Shown in pieces: positions 56,861-64,000 of a DNA stretch of 64,000 nucleotides. The notes beneath the pieces are model-generated. The model had not been told where the DNA came from. It made no database searches and worked only from the letters and a program-made list of their open reading frames with translations. The stretch is from positions 1,488,001 through 1,552,000 of the forward strand of contig NZ_CP109273.1 of assembly GCF_045209745.1 (NCBI RefSeq), read 5' to 3'. This DNA is from Micromonospora sp045209745. Lineage in GTDB: Bacteria; Actinomycetota; Actinomycetes; Mycobacteriales; Micromonosporaceae. Within the stretch, counting starts at the first letter, position 1. Each line of letters begins with the position of its first letter. Position numbers and translations under genes: made by a program.

Positions 56861-58039
56861 ATGACCGGACCCGTACCAGCACGGCGATACGCAGAAACTC
56901 ACCCCTGGATCACCTTTCAAGTTGACCTCACGAAGCTCTCTCACAAGACCTGGCTACTGCTAGGCGAAGCAGAGTCGAAGTGCCAACATGTCGCCGGCGT
57001 ACCCCTACGACCCGCCGTCGCGCGACGACTCCACGAGATCTACCTGAGCAAGGGCATCCACGGCACCGCGAGCATCGAGGGAAACACGCTCTCCGAGGAC
57101 GAGGTGCTACAACGCGTCACCGGCGAGCTTAAGTTGCCACCGTCCAGGGAATATCTGGGCCGCGAAATCGACAACATTCTTGCCGCCTGCAACAACATCC
57201 TTAGCGATGTAGCGAACAGGCGCCCGATGGAACTGACCCCAGCGCGGATTTCTACCTTCAACGGTCAAGTCCTCAGCGGTCTCGACCTAGAAGATGGCGT
57301 TGCTCCCGGCGAAATTCGACAGCATCAGGTTGGGGTCCTTAATTATCGCGGAGCTCCTGCCGAAGATTGCGAATTCCTGCTTGATCGAATGTGCACATGG
57401 TTGAACCAGTTGCGCATTGACGATGACGCGATGACGTTCCCGCTCGCCATACTCAAGGCGATCCTGGCACACCTATACATCGCATGGATTCACCCGTTCG
57501 GGGATGGCAATGGAAGAACCGCTCGGTTAATCGAGTTTCAGCTTCTAATCCAAGCCGGCGTGCCGGTACCCGCAGCCCACCTGCTGTCGGATTTTTATAA
57601 CAAAACCCGTGACGCCTACTATCGAGAACTTGCACGCACTAGTCGACCACCATTTCCTGTCGAGAGATTCATCGACTACGCAGTGCAGGGTTTCGTGGAC
57701 GAACTGCGGGAGCAGCTTGAGGATATCCGCCGCGAGCAGATGCGGGTTACCTGGGAAAACTTTGTCCATGAGTCGTTTCGCGACGCTGACACTCCGGCCA
57801 AGAGACGCCAGAAGTGCGTAGTCCTTGATCTTAGCGAAAAGGGAACTCCGATTCCGGCAAGTAAGTTGCCGGAAGTATCCGGCAGACTTGCTGTGATGTA
57901 CGCGGGCAAAGGCTCGAAAACGATCAGCAGGGATGTTAACGAGCTAGTGAAGATGAAGCTGTTAAGACGAGTTCGCGGCGGGCTCCTGGCAAACACCGAT
58001 GTAATCAGAGCCTTCCTGCCGCTGCGGGCAGAGAACTAA
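56861..58039 (+). CDS. Fic/DOC family protein with N-terminal inhibitory motif
   Basis: Fic enzymes transfer AMP or other nucleotide parts to hydroxyl side chains. The 392-residue protein has the active site HPFGDGNGRTAR (residues 211-222) and, in the N-terminal part, TASIEGN (69-75), the inhibitory helix motif (S/T)xxxE(G/N), as in self-inhibited Fic proteins. The C-terminal 110 residues look like a winged helix. The ATG at 56861 has AGGAG upstream. Codon use is less GC-rich than in the backbone, suggesting recent gain. Confidence 0.93.
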   Translation: MTGPVPARRYAETHPWITFQVDLTKLSHKTWLLLGEAESKCQHVAGVPLRPAVARRLHEIYLSKGIHGTASIEGNTLSEDEVLQRVTGELKLPPSREYLGREIDNILAACNNILSDVANRRPMELTPARISTFNGQVLSGLDLEDGVAPGEIRQHQVGVLNYRGAPAEDCEFLLDRMCTWLNQLRIDDDAMTFPLAILKAILAHLYIAWIHPFGDGNGRTARLIEFQLLIQAGVPVPAAHLLSDFYNKTRDAYYRELARTSRPPFPVERFIDYAVQGFVDELREQLEDIRREQMRVTWENFVHESFRDADTPAKRRQKCVVLDLSEKGTPIPASKLPEVSGRLAVMYAGKGSKTISRDVNELVKMKLLRRVRGGLLANTDVIRAFLPLRAEN

Positions 58040-58112
58040 TCTCGACAACTTACCCCAACCGGTTCCACAACCAGACGGCAACTGAGATAGCGTTGAAGGG
58101 TATAAGCAGCGC

Positions 58113-58556
58113 ATGCGGGAAGATAGCTCTGCTGTTTCGGCGAGCGAAGCGCACCGTCGTCCGCCGGGGACTGACGATGCAACCATTGAAGCCCTTGGTG
58201 AGCTAAGCAAGGCATTGGAAACGATCCACCGCGTACGCGGTCACCTGTACTCGGCACACCAGCTCGTCGGCGGCGCGGATCTCACCCTTGACCGGGTCGT
58301 GAAGCTACTCCGCCAGGCCGGGCACGACGAGATGGCCGGCCGGGTCGAGCGCGACCTGTTGGGGCGCAACGTGCTGCCCGGCCGGTGGACGTTCCAAATC
58401 GTGGAGGAGTTTGACGACGGCTACTACGCCGCGTTCCAGGAGATCGAGCGAGACGCGCGGGAGAAGCTGGCCGGCGGTCGGCGGCACATCTTCGAGGCGG
58501 AGATGAAGGAGCGGCGGCGTACCCACGGGATGCCGGGGCACGAAGCTACGCCGTAG
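58113..58556 (+). CDS. Conserved actinobacterial protein of unknown function (147 residues)
   Basis: The protein is mainly helical: LGELSKALETIHRVRGHLYS, then DRVVKLLRQAGHDEMAGRVE, RWTFQIVEEFDDGYYAAFQE and a basic tail. The strongly conserved-looking RDLLGRNVLPGRWTFQIVEE suggests a known but uncharacterised family in actinobacteria. It is 73 nt downstream of fic on the same strand and overlaps the end of the glycosyltransferase gene by 11 nt, tail to tail. Confidence 0.7.
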   Translation: MREDSSAVSASEAHRRPPGTDDATIEALGELSKALETIHRVRGHLYSAHQLVGGADLTLDRVVKLLRQAGHDEMAGRVERDLLGRNVLPGRWTFQIVEEFDDGYYAAFQEIERDAREKLAGGRRHIFEAEMKERRRTHGMPGHEATP

Positions 58557-59322
58557 CGCTGCCGTCGAAGCCATCCGGGATTATCGAGGCCAGGGCGTTG
58601 GCTCTGGCCTCGATGATCCTCATCCGTCCCTGGTACTCAGCCGGTTCCCGGTGTGCAGCCTGGCTGGTTACCTGGCCGGGCCACTTGCGGTAGAGCAGGC
58701 CGTATTCGCGGGTGAAGTAGCCCGCGGTGACCGCGTTGGCGGCGAGCAGGAGGCCGGTGTCCTCGGAGGCGGGCAGGGCCATCCAGCCGCCCAGGGCGAA
58801 GACGAGATCCCGCCGCAGGCACAGGGTCGCCGGGTGCACCGATGCTCGGTAGTCGTTGACCTTCCAGAACGTCAGGACCGAACCGCGGTCGATAACGCCG
58901 CCGGCCGGGTCCTTGTCCCATCCGGCGGTCGAACCGTCGGGGAGCAGGTCGAGTACCCGCGAGGTGGTCCAGCCGATCTGCGGGTGCGCGTCGAACGCGG
59001 CGATGTCCCGGGCGAGCGCGCCGGGAGTGAGCTGGTCGTCGGCGTCCAGGACCTTGATGAGTTTCCCGGAGACCCGGGAAAGAGCGAGGGTACGGGCAAC
59101 ACCAGGCCCACCGGGACGCCCAGTGCCCAGACTGATCCGAGGATCGTCAGGCAGCGCGTCGACCAGGGCGCCGGTCTGCCCGTCCTCCTGGACGAGCCAT
59201 TCCCAGTCCCACCCGGACGGCATCTCCTGCTTGGCCAACGACTCGTAGGCGCCAGCCAGGTGCTCGATGCTGGGCGCGTGGACCGGAGTGATGACCGAGA
59301 CGAGCTGCGTCAAGTTTTCCAC
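58546..59322 (-). CDS. Family 2 glycosyltransferase
   Basis: The 258-residue protein has the GT-A fold: QLVSVITPVHAPSIEHLAGA at the start, the metal-binding KVLDADDQLTPGALARDI and an acceptor-side GGWMALPASEDTGLLLAAN. There is no membrane segment. The acceptor is unknown. Its ATG lies inside the end of the GntR gene (13-nt overlap), so it is cotranscribed with the regulator. It is cargo in the element rather than backbone. Confidence 0.88.
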   Translation of the reverse strand: MENLTQLVSVITPVHAPSIEHLAGAYESLAKQEMPSGWDWEWLVQEDGQTGALVDALPDDPRISLGTGRPGGPGVARTLALSRVSGKLIKVLDADDQLTPGALARDIAAFDAHPQIGWTTSRVLDLLPDGSTAGWDKDPAGGVIDRGSVLTFWKVNDYRASVHPATLCLRRDLVFALGGWMALPASEDTGLLLAANAVTAGYFTREYGLLYRKWPGQVTSQAAHREPAEYQGRMRIIEARANALASIIPDGFDGSATA

Positions 59323-60131
59323 CGCTGGAGTTTGTGGGAGTAGACAAGCTCGGTGCGGTCACCCGGCATCACAACGTCGGCGACCTCAACGATCCGGCCC
59401 GTGGTGTCGGTCGAGGTTTTCCGCACGGTGAGCACGGAGACGCCAGGGTCGATGTCCAGCAGTTCGGCCTCATCGGGCGACGGCGGACGCGCCCGGATCT
59501 CGTCGTCGATTCGGTCCAGCTCGATGCCGAGCGTGTAGAGCTGGTGCTGCGTGCCGCCCGGCCACGGTTCCTTGCCCGCGTCGAGCAGGTCCGGGTTCGC
59601 GGCCACCAGGTCGTACGGCAGATAGGAGTACGACACGGTCAGCGGCGCGTTCTCGTGCCGCGAGGACGTCCAGTAGACCCGGCGCAGCAACGAAGCACCC
59701 GGTTCGACCTGCAAGGCCGCCGCCATCTCCGCATCAGCCTGCACCTGGGAGTACTCGGCGTGGAACTTCAGGTCGTCGACGGTCAGGCCGGTGTCGTGCT
59801 CGGTGGCACCAGTCTTCAGCCGCTCGCCCTCGTCCAGCAGGACGCGATCCTTCTCCCACTGGTAGCGCTCGGTGTTACGACGGCGTACCCGTTGACGGGG
59901 TGCCCTCACGTAGGTGCCGCGCCCCTGCTCCGCACGGACCAGGCCCCATTCCCGGAGCTGCCGGATGGCATTGCGAACGCTCGTGCGCGACAGGCCCGAG
60001 GTATCGGCCAACTCGGTTTCGCTGGGCATCAGAGTGCCGGGGGCCAGCTCGCCGCTCACGATCTTCGCCCGCAACTCCTCCGCGAGTTGCAGGTAGCGAG
60101 GGCGCCAGTCCCGGCCATGCACACCGGTCAC
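59310..60131 (-). CDS. GntR family regulator with UTRA domain (KorSA-like)
   Basis: The 273-residue protein has an N-terminal winged helix (YLQLAEELRAKIVSGELAPG, then SETELADTSGLSRTSVRNAI) and a UTRA ligand-binding domain (about residues 100-265). The AICE repressors KorSA and TraR are of this type and hold pra and tra genes off. The GTG at 60131 follows GGGGGT; the GTG at 60122 is an alternative. The upstream open frame to 60566 is not convincing. Confidence 0.88.
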   Translation of the reverse strand: MTGVHGRDWRPRYLQLAEELRAKIVSGELAPGTLMPSETELADTSGLSRTSVRNAIRQLREWGLVRAEQGRGTYVRAPRQRVRRRNTERYQWEKDRVLLDEGERLKTGATEHDTGLTVDDLKFHAEYSQVQADAEMAAALQVEPGASLLRRVYWTSSRHENAPLTVSYSYLPYDLVAANPDLLDAGKEPWPGGTQHQLYTLGIELDRIDDEIRARPPSPDEAELLDIDPGVSVLTVRKTSTDTTGRIVEVADVVMPGDRTELVYSHKLQRWKT

Positions 60132-60280
60132 CGTACCCCCTAGACGTTCCAACGTCTGCCAGGTGGTGCCGCCGGCGGGCCGCTCAGAAACCGGCGGTAC
60201 AGCTACCGCTGCTCGCGGTGGCCGCGCAGGGCGCAGGCCAGGAGTACGAGGAACGGCTGAGCCCCGACGGGTATTGGCGT

Positions 60281-60625
60281 TCACCGCGTCTCTCCGGCCC
60301 GCTCGCCGCCTTCTGCCGGTGTCAGCATCTCCAGCTGGGCGTACACCAGCTCGTCGATGAGCCGGTCCACCTGCGCGGGCGACAGAAGCACGGTCTGCGT
60401 CGCGCCGTATCGGGTCGCATCGAGCTTCACGGCCAGGTCCCGACGGGCGAACCGGTCGACGATCAGTTGGACGGTGACCCAGCCGGTCCGCTCCCGTCCG
60501 ATGGTGGAGAGAAGCCCGCGGTGCATCGGGTCGTTCGGTCCACAGCCTCGACACCAGACCGGGCACACGACCGGCGCGACCGACGACGGCGACCGACCCT
60601 CTGGAATGGCAGCGCCCTCACTCAT
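60281..60625 (-). CDS. DUF6907-like protein
   Basis: The 114-residue protein has a short Cys motif (CPVWCRGCG), then TVQLIVDRFARRDLAVKLDA and SPAQVDRLIDELVYAQLEML. This layout matches the small actinobacterial DUF6907 proteins, whose function is unknown. Its ATG overlaps the end of the upstream DUF6907-like gene by 8 nt. Confidence 0.65.
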   Translation of the reverse strand: MSEGAAIPEGRSPSSVAPVVCPVWCRGCGPNDPMHRGLLSTIGRERTGWVTVQLIVDRFARRDLAVKLDATRYGATQTVLLSPAQVDRLIDELVYAQLEMLTPAEGGERAGETR

Positions 60626-60962
60626 CGCCGGCCCCCTGCTGTCCGGTGGCCTGTGCCAGCGATCCGCGAAGTTGCTCGACGAGTTGGGCTGTCTGCGGCA
60701 AGGACAGTTCCGCCCAGGCGTTCCCGGCCCGGCACGTCACATGAACACCGACCATGGGACGACCCAGAGCCTCACTGCTGATGAGGTACGTGACGACAAG
60801 GCCACCCGCCCGACTGTCGCCGGCCCGCTCCATCGGGCCGCGATGACGGCGGGCCATGTGCGTCATCACCGGCGGCACCAGGTAGCCGCAGCGATCTGGG
60901 GCGCACCAGTCCGGGTGGCTTGTGACGGCGGCCGGCTTGTTCGTACGACTCATCGCGGCCAC
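60618..60962 (-). CDS. DUF6907-like protein (HPDWC motif)
   Basis: The 114-residue protein has HPDWCAPDRCGY near the start and LSLPQTAQLVEQLRGSLAQA near the end, a second copy of the same family as the following gene. The ATG at 60953 is an alternative start. The two genes are coupled and may be regulatory proteins ahead of the GntR gene. Confidence 0.65.
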   Translation of the reverse strand: MAAMSRTNKPAAVTSHPDWCAPDRCGYLVPPVMTHMARRHRGPMERAGDSRAGGLVVTYLISSEALGRPMVGVHVTCRAGNAWAELSLPQTAQLVEQLRGSLAQATGQQGAGDE

Positions 60963-61505
60963 CGCCCGCCGTTGCCTCGGAAGAGCTGGGCTCGCGTCAT
61001 CAATGGTGCGTATCGGAGTGCAGGCAACTCACGGGTGACAGCCGCGGACCACCGCAGCGAGGAGGTCGTACACGCCGCGAGAGGACTCCACGGAACGTTG
61101 CCGCTGGCGTACCGGGCAGATGGGCGCCTCCGAGAACACCAGGACGAGAACCAACGGTGTCGACGATGGGAGCCGGACATCGCACCTCCACAGGTAGACG
61201 GGGGGGCCGGTGGCCAGCCACGGGGGATGCGGCCAGCCACAGGCCCGAATGAAGGCACGGCGCACCGTCCGACGCCGGACGGGTCGGGTATCGCCGAGCC
61301 AACTTGTACGCGCGGCTACCGCAACCGGTCCGACAGGACGCCGCGCATCAGGTGCTATCAGAGGCGGCACCAGACCACTCCTGACACGGACCGTGACCCC
61401 AGCCGTGCCCAACGAAAGGTATCTACAAGTGGACGAGTTGTCTAGTCATGGGAATGGATCACTTGGTGGGCACTTGGTAAGACAAGTGCCAGGTACGGTG
61501 ACCAA
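60963..61505. other. Divergent regulatory region of the element (no gene)
   Basis: This 543-nt stretch separates the minus-strand regulator genes from the plus-strand cargo. Its right end holds operator-like dyads (61424-61440 and 61464-61515) and a possible promoter. The rest shows no gene pattern; one open frame on the plus strand (60357-61445) is low-complexity read-through. Confidence 0.5.
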
Positions 61506-61515
61506 GTGCCCACCA
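61464..61515. promoter_or_regulatory. Operator cluster over the start of the short GntR gene
   Basis: TGGTGGGCACTTGGT (61464-61478) and ACCAAGTGCCCACCA (61501-61515) are exact reverse complements. Between them lies a second dyad, GGCACTTG (61469-61476) with CAAGTGCC (61483-61490). The -10-like TACGGT (61494-61499) lies within, and the predicted start falls on the GTG at 61506, so the mRNA could be leaderless and autoregulated. The half-sites match those before the pra-like gene. Confidence 0.65.
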
Positions 61516-61931
61516 CGCGCTACGGCCACCGTCGATACCGCAAGATTGCCGACGACCTGAGGACCCAGATCAGGCAGGGTTCACTCCCGTCAGGGAGGCC
61601 CCTACCGACAGAGGCCGCGTTGGCTGTCGAGTTCAAGGCAAGCCGCGGAACCATCCGGCAGGCCTTATCGCTCCTAAGAGAGGAGGGTGTTGTTGCGACC
61701 CAACAGGGCCGGGGCACTTACGTGGTTGGCCCGAGCAGTCCCCTTGACTTACTCCGAAGCGGCGCCAGCAACGAATCGGGTCGGGTGCGGGACTATCAAG
61801 TCCCAGCACCTGAAGACCTGGCAAAAATATTCGGGGTGCCATCAGGGACCCCACTTTGGGTCCGGGAGGTGATCGAGCGTTCTCCCGAGTGCACCTCAAG
61901 CGTGGTTCGCGTCTATAGCGTAAGAGGCTAG
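61506..61931 (+). CDS. Short GntR family regulator, UTRA domain truncated
   Basis: The 141-residue protein has a complete winged helix (RYRKIADDLRTQIRQGSLPS, EAALAVEFKASRGTIRQALS, LLREEGVVATQQGRGTYVVG) but only the first part of a UTRA domain (DLAKIFGVPSGTPLWVREVI). It then ends in SVVRVYSVRG. Family members have about 240 residues. It may be a truncated gene, cut where the downstream cargo joined, but the DNA-binding part can still work. The start is the GTG at 61506. Confidence 0.75.
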   Translation: MPTTRYGHRRYRKIADDLRTQIRQGSLPSGRPLPTEAALAVEFKASRGTIRQALSLLREEGVVATQQGRGTYVVGPSSPLDLLRSGASNESGRVRDYQVPAPEDLAKIFGVPSGTPLWVREVIERSPECTSSVVRVYSVRG

Positions 61932-61997
61932 CCCGATTGATCCAGGCTGCGACCTCTCAATGTCTCCGCATCAGCAACTACCCCTCGGTTGGCGGAA

Positions 61998-63605
61998 ATG
62001 GCACTAATCCAGAAGTCTACCTTTGATCGCGCAGTCAAGAATGTGGCAGAGCGCGGCGATACCGACGTCTTTCCCTATCCGTTCGAGAACCATGTTCTCA
62101 ACGATCAATCAGCAGCCGTTGTGTCGCTCCTCGACAAGATATCGAAGAACTTTAAGGAATATAGCAACTCGGCCATAAACAATTACTCGACTCTCGCGCC
62201 AGTTGGGTATACAGGTTTCAGGTGGGCGACACAGATCGATCCACTCTGGAATGCTTACCTGCTTAGCCTCGTACTGGAGCTTGCGCCAGAGATTGAACGG
62301 CGGCGCCTGCCGATCGAATCCCAGCAGGTTTTCTCATATCGCTACGTTGACAGCTCGACGGACGGTATTTTTAGTGCAAGCGGATGGCGCGATTTCCAGA
62401 ATAGGACGCGCGAACTCGCCTCCACCTCGAGCTATGTTGTCACGATCGATATTGCGGACTTCTATTCCAGGGTTTATCACCACCGCCTTGAGAATGCGTT
62501 ACAGCGGACCGACCCAGGCGGCAACTGCACGAACCAGATCATGTCAATTCTGGGAAAGCTCTCGAACAACACCTCATATGGCCTGCCCGTTGGAGGGCCG
62601 GCTGCCCGCCTGCTAGCGGAGCTTGTGTTGGACAGGGTAGACCACCTGATCGCCGCCGAGCCATCGTTGACGTTCTGCCGCTACGCGGACGACTACCGGT
62701 TTTTCGTAAACGACATGCAAGCTGCCTACAGGGCAATTGGTTTCGTTTCTGAAAAGCTCCTGAGGAACGAAGGAATGTCGCTTCAGAAAAATAAGACGCG
62801 CATCATGACTTCGGCCGAATATCTTGCGATGCTTGATCCGATCAGCCCTCCAGCTGGTAGCGCGTCAAAATTTCTAGGGCTCCACATTCATTACGATCCC
62901 TACTCACCGACTGCGGACGACGACTACGAACGTCTGAGAGATCAGCTAAATGAGTTCGACATTCTCGGGCTACTACGCGATGAATTGACAAAGGGCCGCA
63001 TCCATGTAGCTCTAGCCCGGCGTTTGATTGGCGCCTTGGATCTGATGGACGACGAGCCGAGAGGTCAAGCCGTTCAGAGCCTTATGGAGAATATAGAGAC
63101 GCTGGCGCCGGTGATCCCGCAGGTAATGATCGCGGTCCGCTCGTTCGTCGAAAAGTCGACGAATTCGATAGTCGTCGACGCTATTCAGCAACAGATCCGA
63201 AACCTGATCACTTCCGGCCACTACCTCTCACGCATCGACCTGAACCTGGCGTACATGATCCGGGCGCTTGTTGGCAAGTATTCACTTGAGAATGAACAGC
63301 TCTTGATCAGGCTCTACACTTCATCACATGGTTTCGGATCTGGGATCTCTCCGAATATTCAGCGAGACATCATGCTTGCCCTGGCACGCTGGGACGCTAC
63401 TTACTGGCTTAGCGACCAGAAAAATTACGTCAGCTCTATTCACCCATGGGTGAAGCGGGCTTTCATCGTCGCTTCTTATGTGCTCAAAGACGAGGGTAAG
63501 CATTGGAGAGATGCAAGCAAATCAGGTATGCCGGAATTCGATATTATCGTACGTGATTGGGCAGCAAGCAAGGTCGCCTCTCCGACTTGGAGAGTGCCGA
63601 TTTGA
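61998..63605 (+). CDS. Stand-alone reverse transcriptase, probable antiphage (UG/Abi-type) RT
   Basis: The 535-residue protein has reverse transcriptase motif A VTIDIADFYSRVYHHRLENA (Asp at 151), motif B SYGLPVGGPAARLLAE (about 195-208), motif C FCRYADDYRFF (YADD at 229-232) and motif D-like EGMSLQKNKTRIM. It lacks the maturase (X) domain and HNH domain of group II introns, so it is not an intron RT. The N-terminus (GDTDVFPYPFEN; GFRWATQIDPLWNAYLLSLV) and a helical C-terminal region of about 260 residues are of the kind seen in defence-linked RTs. The start is ATG 61998 or TTG 61989. GC is lower than the backbone. Confidence 0.9.
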   Translation: MALIQKSTFDRAVKNVAERGDTDVFPYPFENHVLNDQSAAVVSLLDKISKNFKEYSNSAINNYSTLAPVGYTGFRWATQIDPLWNAYLLSLVLELAPEIERRRLPIESQQVFSYRYVDSSTDGIFSASGWRDFQNRTRELASTSSYVVTIDIADFYSRVYHHRLENALQRTDPGGNCTNQIMSILGKLSNNTSYGLPVGGPAARLLAELVLDRVDHLIAAEPSLTFCRYADDYRFFVNDMQAAYRAIGFVSEKLLRNEGMSLQKNKTRIMTSAEYLAMLDPISPPAGSASKFLGLHIHYDPYSPTADDDYERLRDQLNEFDILGLLRDELTKGRIHVALARRLIGALDLMDDEPRGQAVQSLMENIETLAPVIPQVMIAVRSFVEKSTNSIVVDAIQQQIRNLITSGHYLSRIDLNLAYMIRALVGKYSLENEQLLIRLYTSSHGFGSGISPNIQRDIMLALARWDATYWLSDQKNYVSSIHPWVKRAFIVASYVLKDEGKHWRDASKSGMPEFDIIVRDWAASKVASPTWRVPI

Positions 63606-64000
63606 TATCAGCTAAAGACTTCACTCATCAGACATCGGTATGGCGGCAGTGCGCTCCGATGCTTGACCGGGTGGCCCGATGGTTGAACACGCAGCAGATA
63701 TCTTTGGGTCGAGTGGTAATCAGCGGCTCAACACCCCAACGTAACGCACTGTTGGCCGAGACTGCGTTTCTCACCGCAGCATCTGTTTACGGCTCGACAG
63801 GCATCACGGGGCGACGTGCGGCACAAGCAGCTCGTGAGGCTTTGCAGTTTCTCCCCCGTGGCGAGTTCGCGCGCGCGGACCTCGATTACGATGAGTTCTT
63901 CGAGGTTGAGAAGTTGTGCGACAAGATCCTGCGCTTCACCGAAGGTCTGCCTTCGGTAACCTTCTCTCCTCAGATCCCCGGTTGCGGCGTAGTCGTGAAG
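63602..64000 (+). CDS. RT-coupled gene of unknown function (cut by window edge)
   Basis: A TTG at 63602 overlaps the RT stop as TTGA, and the frame stays open for all 133 codons to the window end. It starts ISAKDFTHQTSVWRQCAPML and ends FTEGLPSVTFSPQIPGCGVV. The tight overlap implies joint translation with the RT. An ATG at 63657 is an alternative start. I do not recognise the family. The closing F-S-P-x-I-P-G-C-G resembles the lead-in of some nuclease-like defence proteins, but this is a weak hint. Confidence 0.65.
   Translation, partial: MISAKDFTHQTSVWRQCAPMLDRVARWLNTQQISLGRVVISGSTPQRNALLAETAFLTAASVYGSTGITGRRAAQAAREALQFLPRGEFARADLDYDEFFEVEKLCDKILRFTEGLPSVTFSPQIPGCGVVVK

Larger units (their letters stand above)
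48916..64000. mobile_element. Actinomycete integrative and conjugative element (AICE), left part
   Basis: The order att - hypothetical - int - xis - repSA - spd - small genes - FtsK-type tra - pra-like - cargo - GntR regulator is the AICE backbone known from pSAM2 and SLP1. SLP1 also uses a tRNA-Tyr gene. The element integrates by a tyrosine recombinase, replicates by rolling circle after excision and transfers double-stranded DNA by one hexameric ATPase. The right end is not in the window. Confidence 0.85.

Noticed and set aside
60357..61445. 362-residue plus-strand open frame in the element
   Set aside because: It is antisense to the DUF6907-like genes and continues through the regulatory gap without any recognisable segment.
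61998..63605. Group II intron maturase or retron RT
   Set aside because: No maturase X domain or HNH domain is seen after the RT core and there are no intron ends nearby. The protein is also longer than typical retron RTs and lacks an evident msr/msd region upstream.

Overview
The window comes from a high-GC actinobacterium, most likely Micromonosporaceae (Micromonospora or Salinispora type). The evidence is the very high GC, the frequent GTG and TTG starts, the actinobacterial ribosomal gene order, and the hadA-hadB-tRNA-Trp-secE-nusG arrangement. The first 43 kb is conserved housekeeping DNA read almost entirely on the minus strand. The last 15 kb is the left part of an actinomycete integrative and conjugative element (AICE) that runs off the right edge.

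Region 1 (1-8300): a partial ABC-F ATPase, an RsmC-like methyltransferase, a proline-rich membrane protein, then truA, rplQ, rpoA, rpsD, rpsK, rpsM, rpmJ, infA and a DUF1707 membrane protein. Region 2 (8300-21500): map-adk-secY and the S10-spc ribosomal cluster from rplO back to rpsJ, tightly packed with many ATGA, GTGA and TAATG junctions. Region 3 (21500-27800): tuf, fusA, rpsG, rpsL, then two small membrane proteins. Region 4 (27800-41540): rpoC, rpoB, rplL, rplJ, an ABC transporter pair, rplA, rplK, nusG, secE and tRNA-Trp. I find promoter-like sites with 17-nt spacers before rpsJ, rpsL, rpoB, rplJ and rplK, and a hairpin plus U-tract attenuator in the rplJ leader. Region 5 (41600-46000): hadB/hadA dehydratases, rpmG, tRNA-Met, tRNA-Thr and a GGDEF-EAL protein.

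Region 6 (46450-48970) is a scarred insertion hotspot. It has an HNH endonuclease pseudogene with two frameshifts, a PadR regulator with a membrane protein, and two diverged copies of a tRNA-Tyr 3' end with its terminator (47022-47086 and 48867-48931). These look like the leftovers of two successive integrations into the same tRNA-Tyr gene.

Region 7 (48960-64000) is the element: integrase, excisionase, RepSA initiator, Spd-like membrane protein, FtsK-type transfer ATPase and a Pra-like activator, followed by cargo and control genes. These are Fic, a 147-aa protein, a family 2 glycosyltransferase, a GntR/UTRA repressor, two DUF6907-like proteins and a truncated GntR protein. Inverted ACTTG/CAAGT operators lie at the pra/fic promoter and over the start of the short GntR gene, fitting KorSA-type control. 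The right edge holds the most interesting cargo: a stand-alone YADD reverse transcriptase translationally coupled (TTGA) to an unrecognised gene cut by the window end. This is a candidate RT-based antiphage system.
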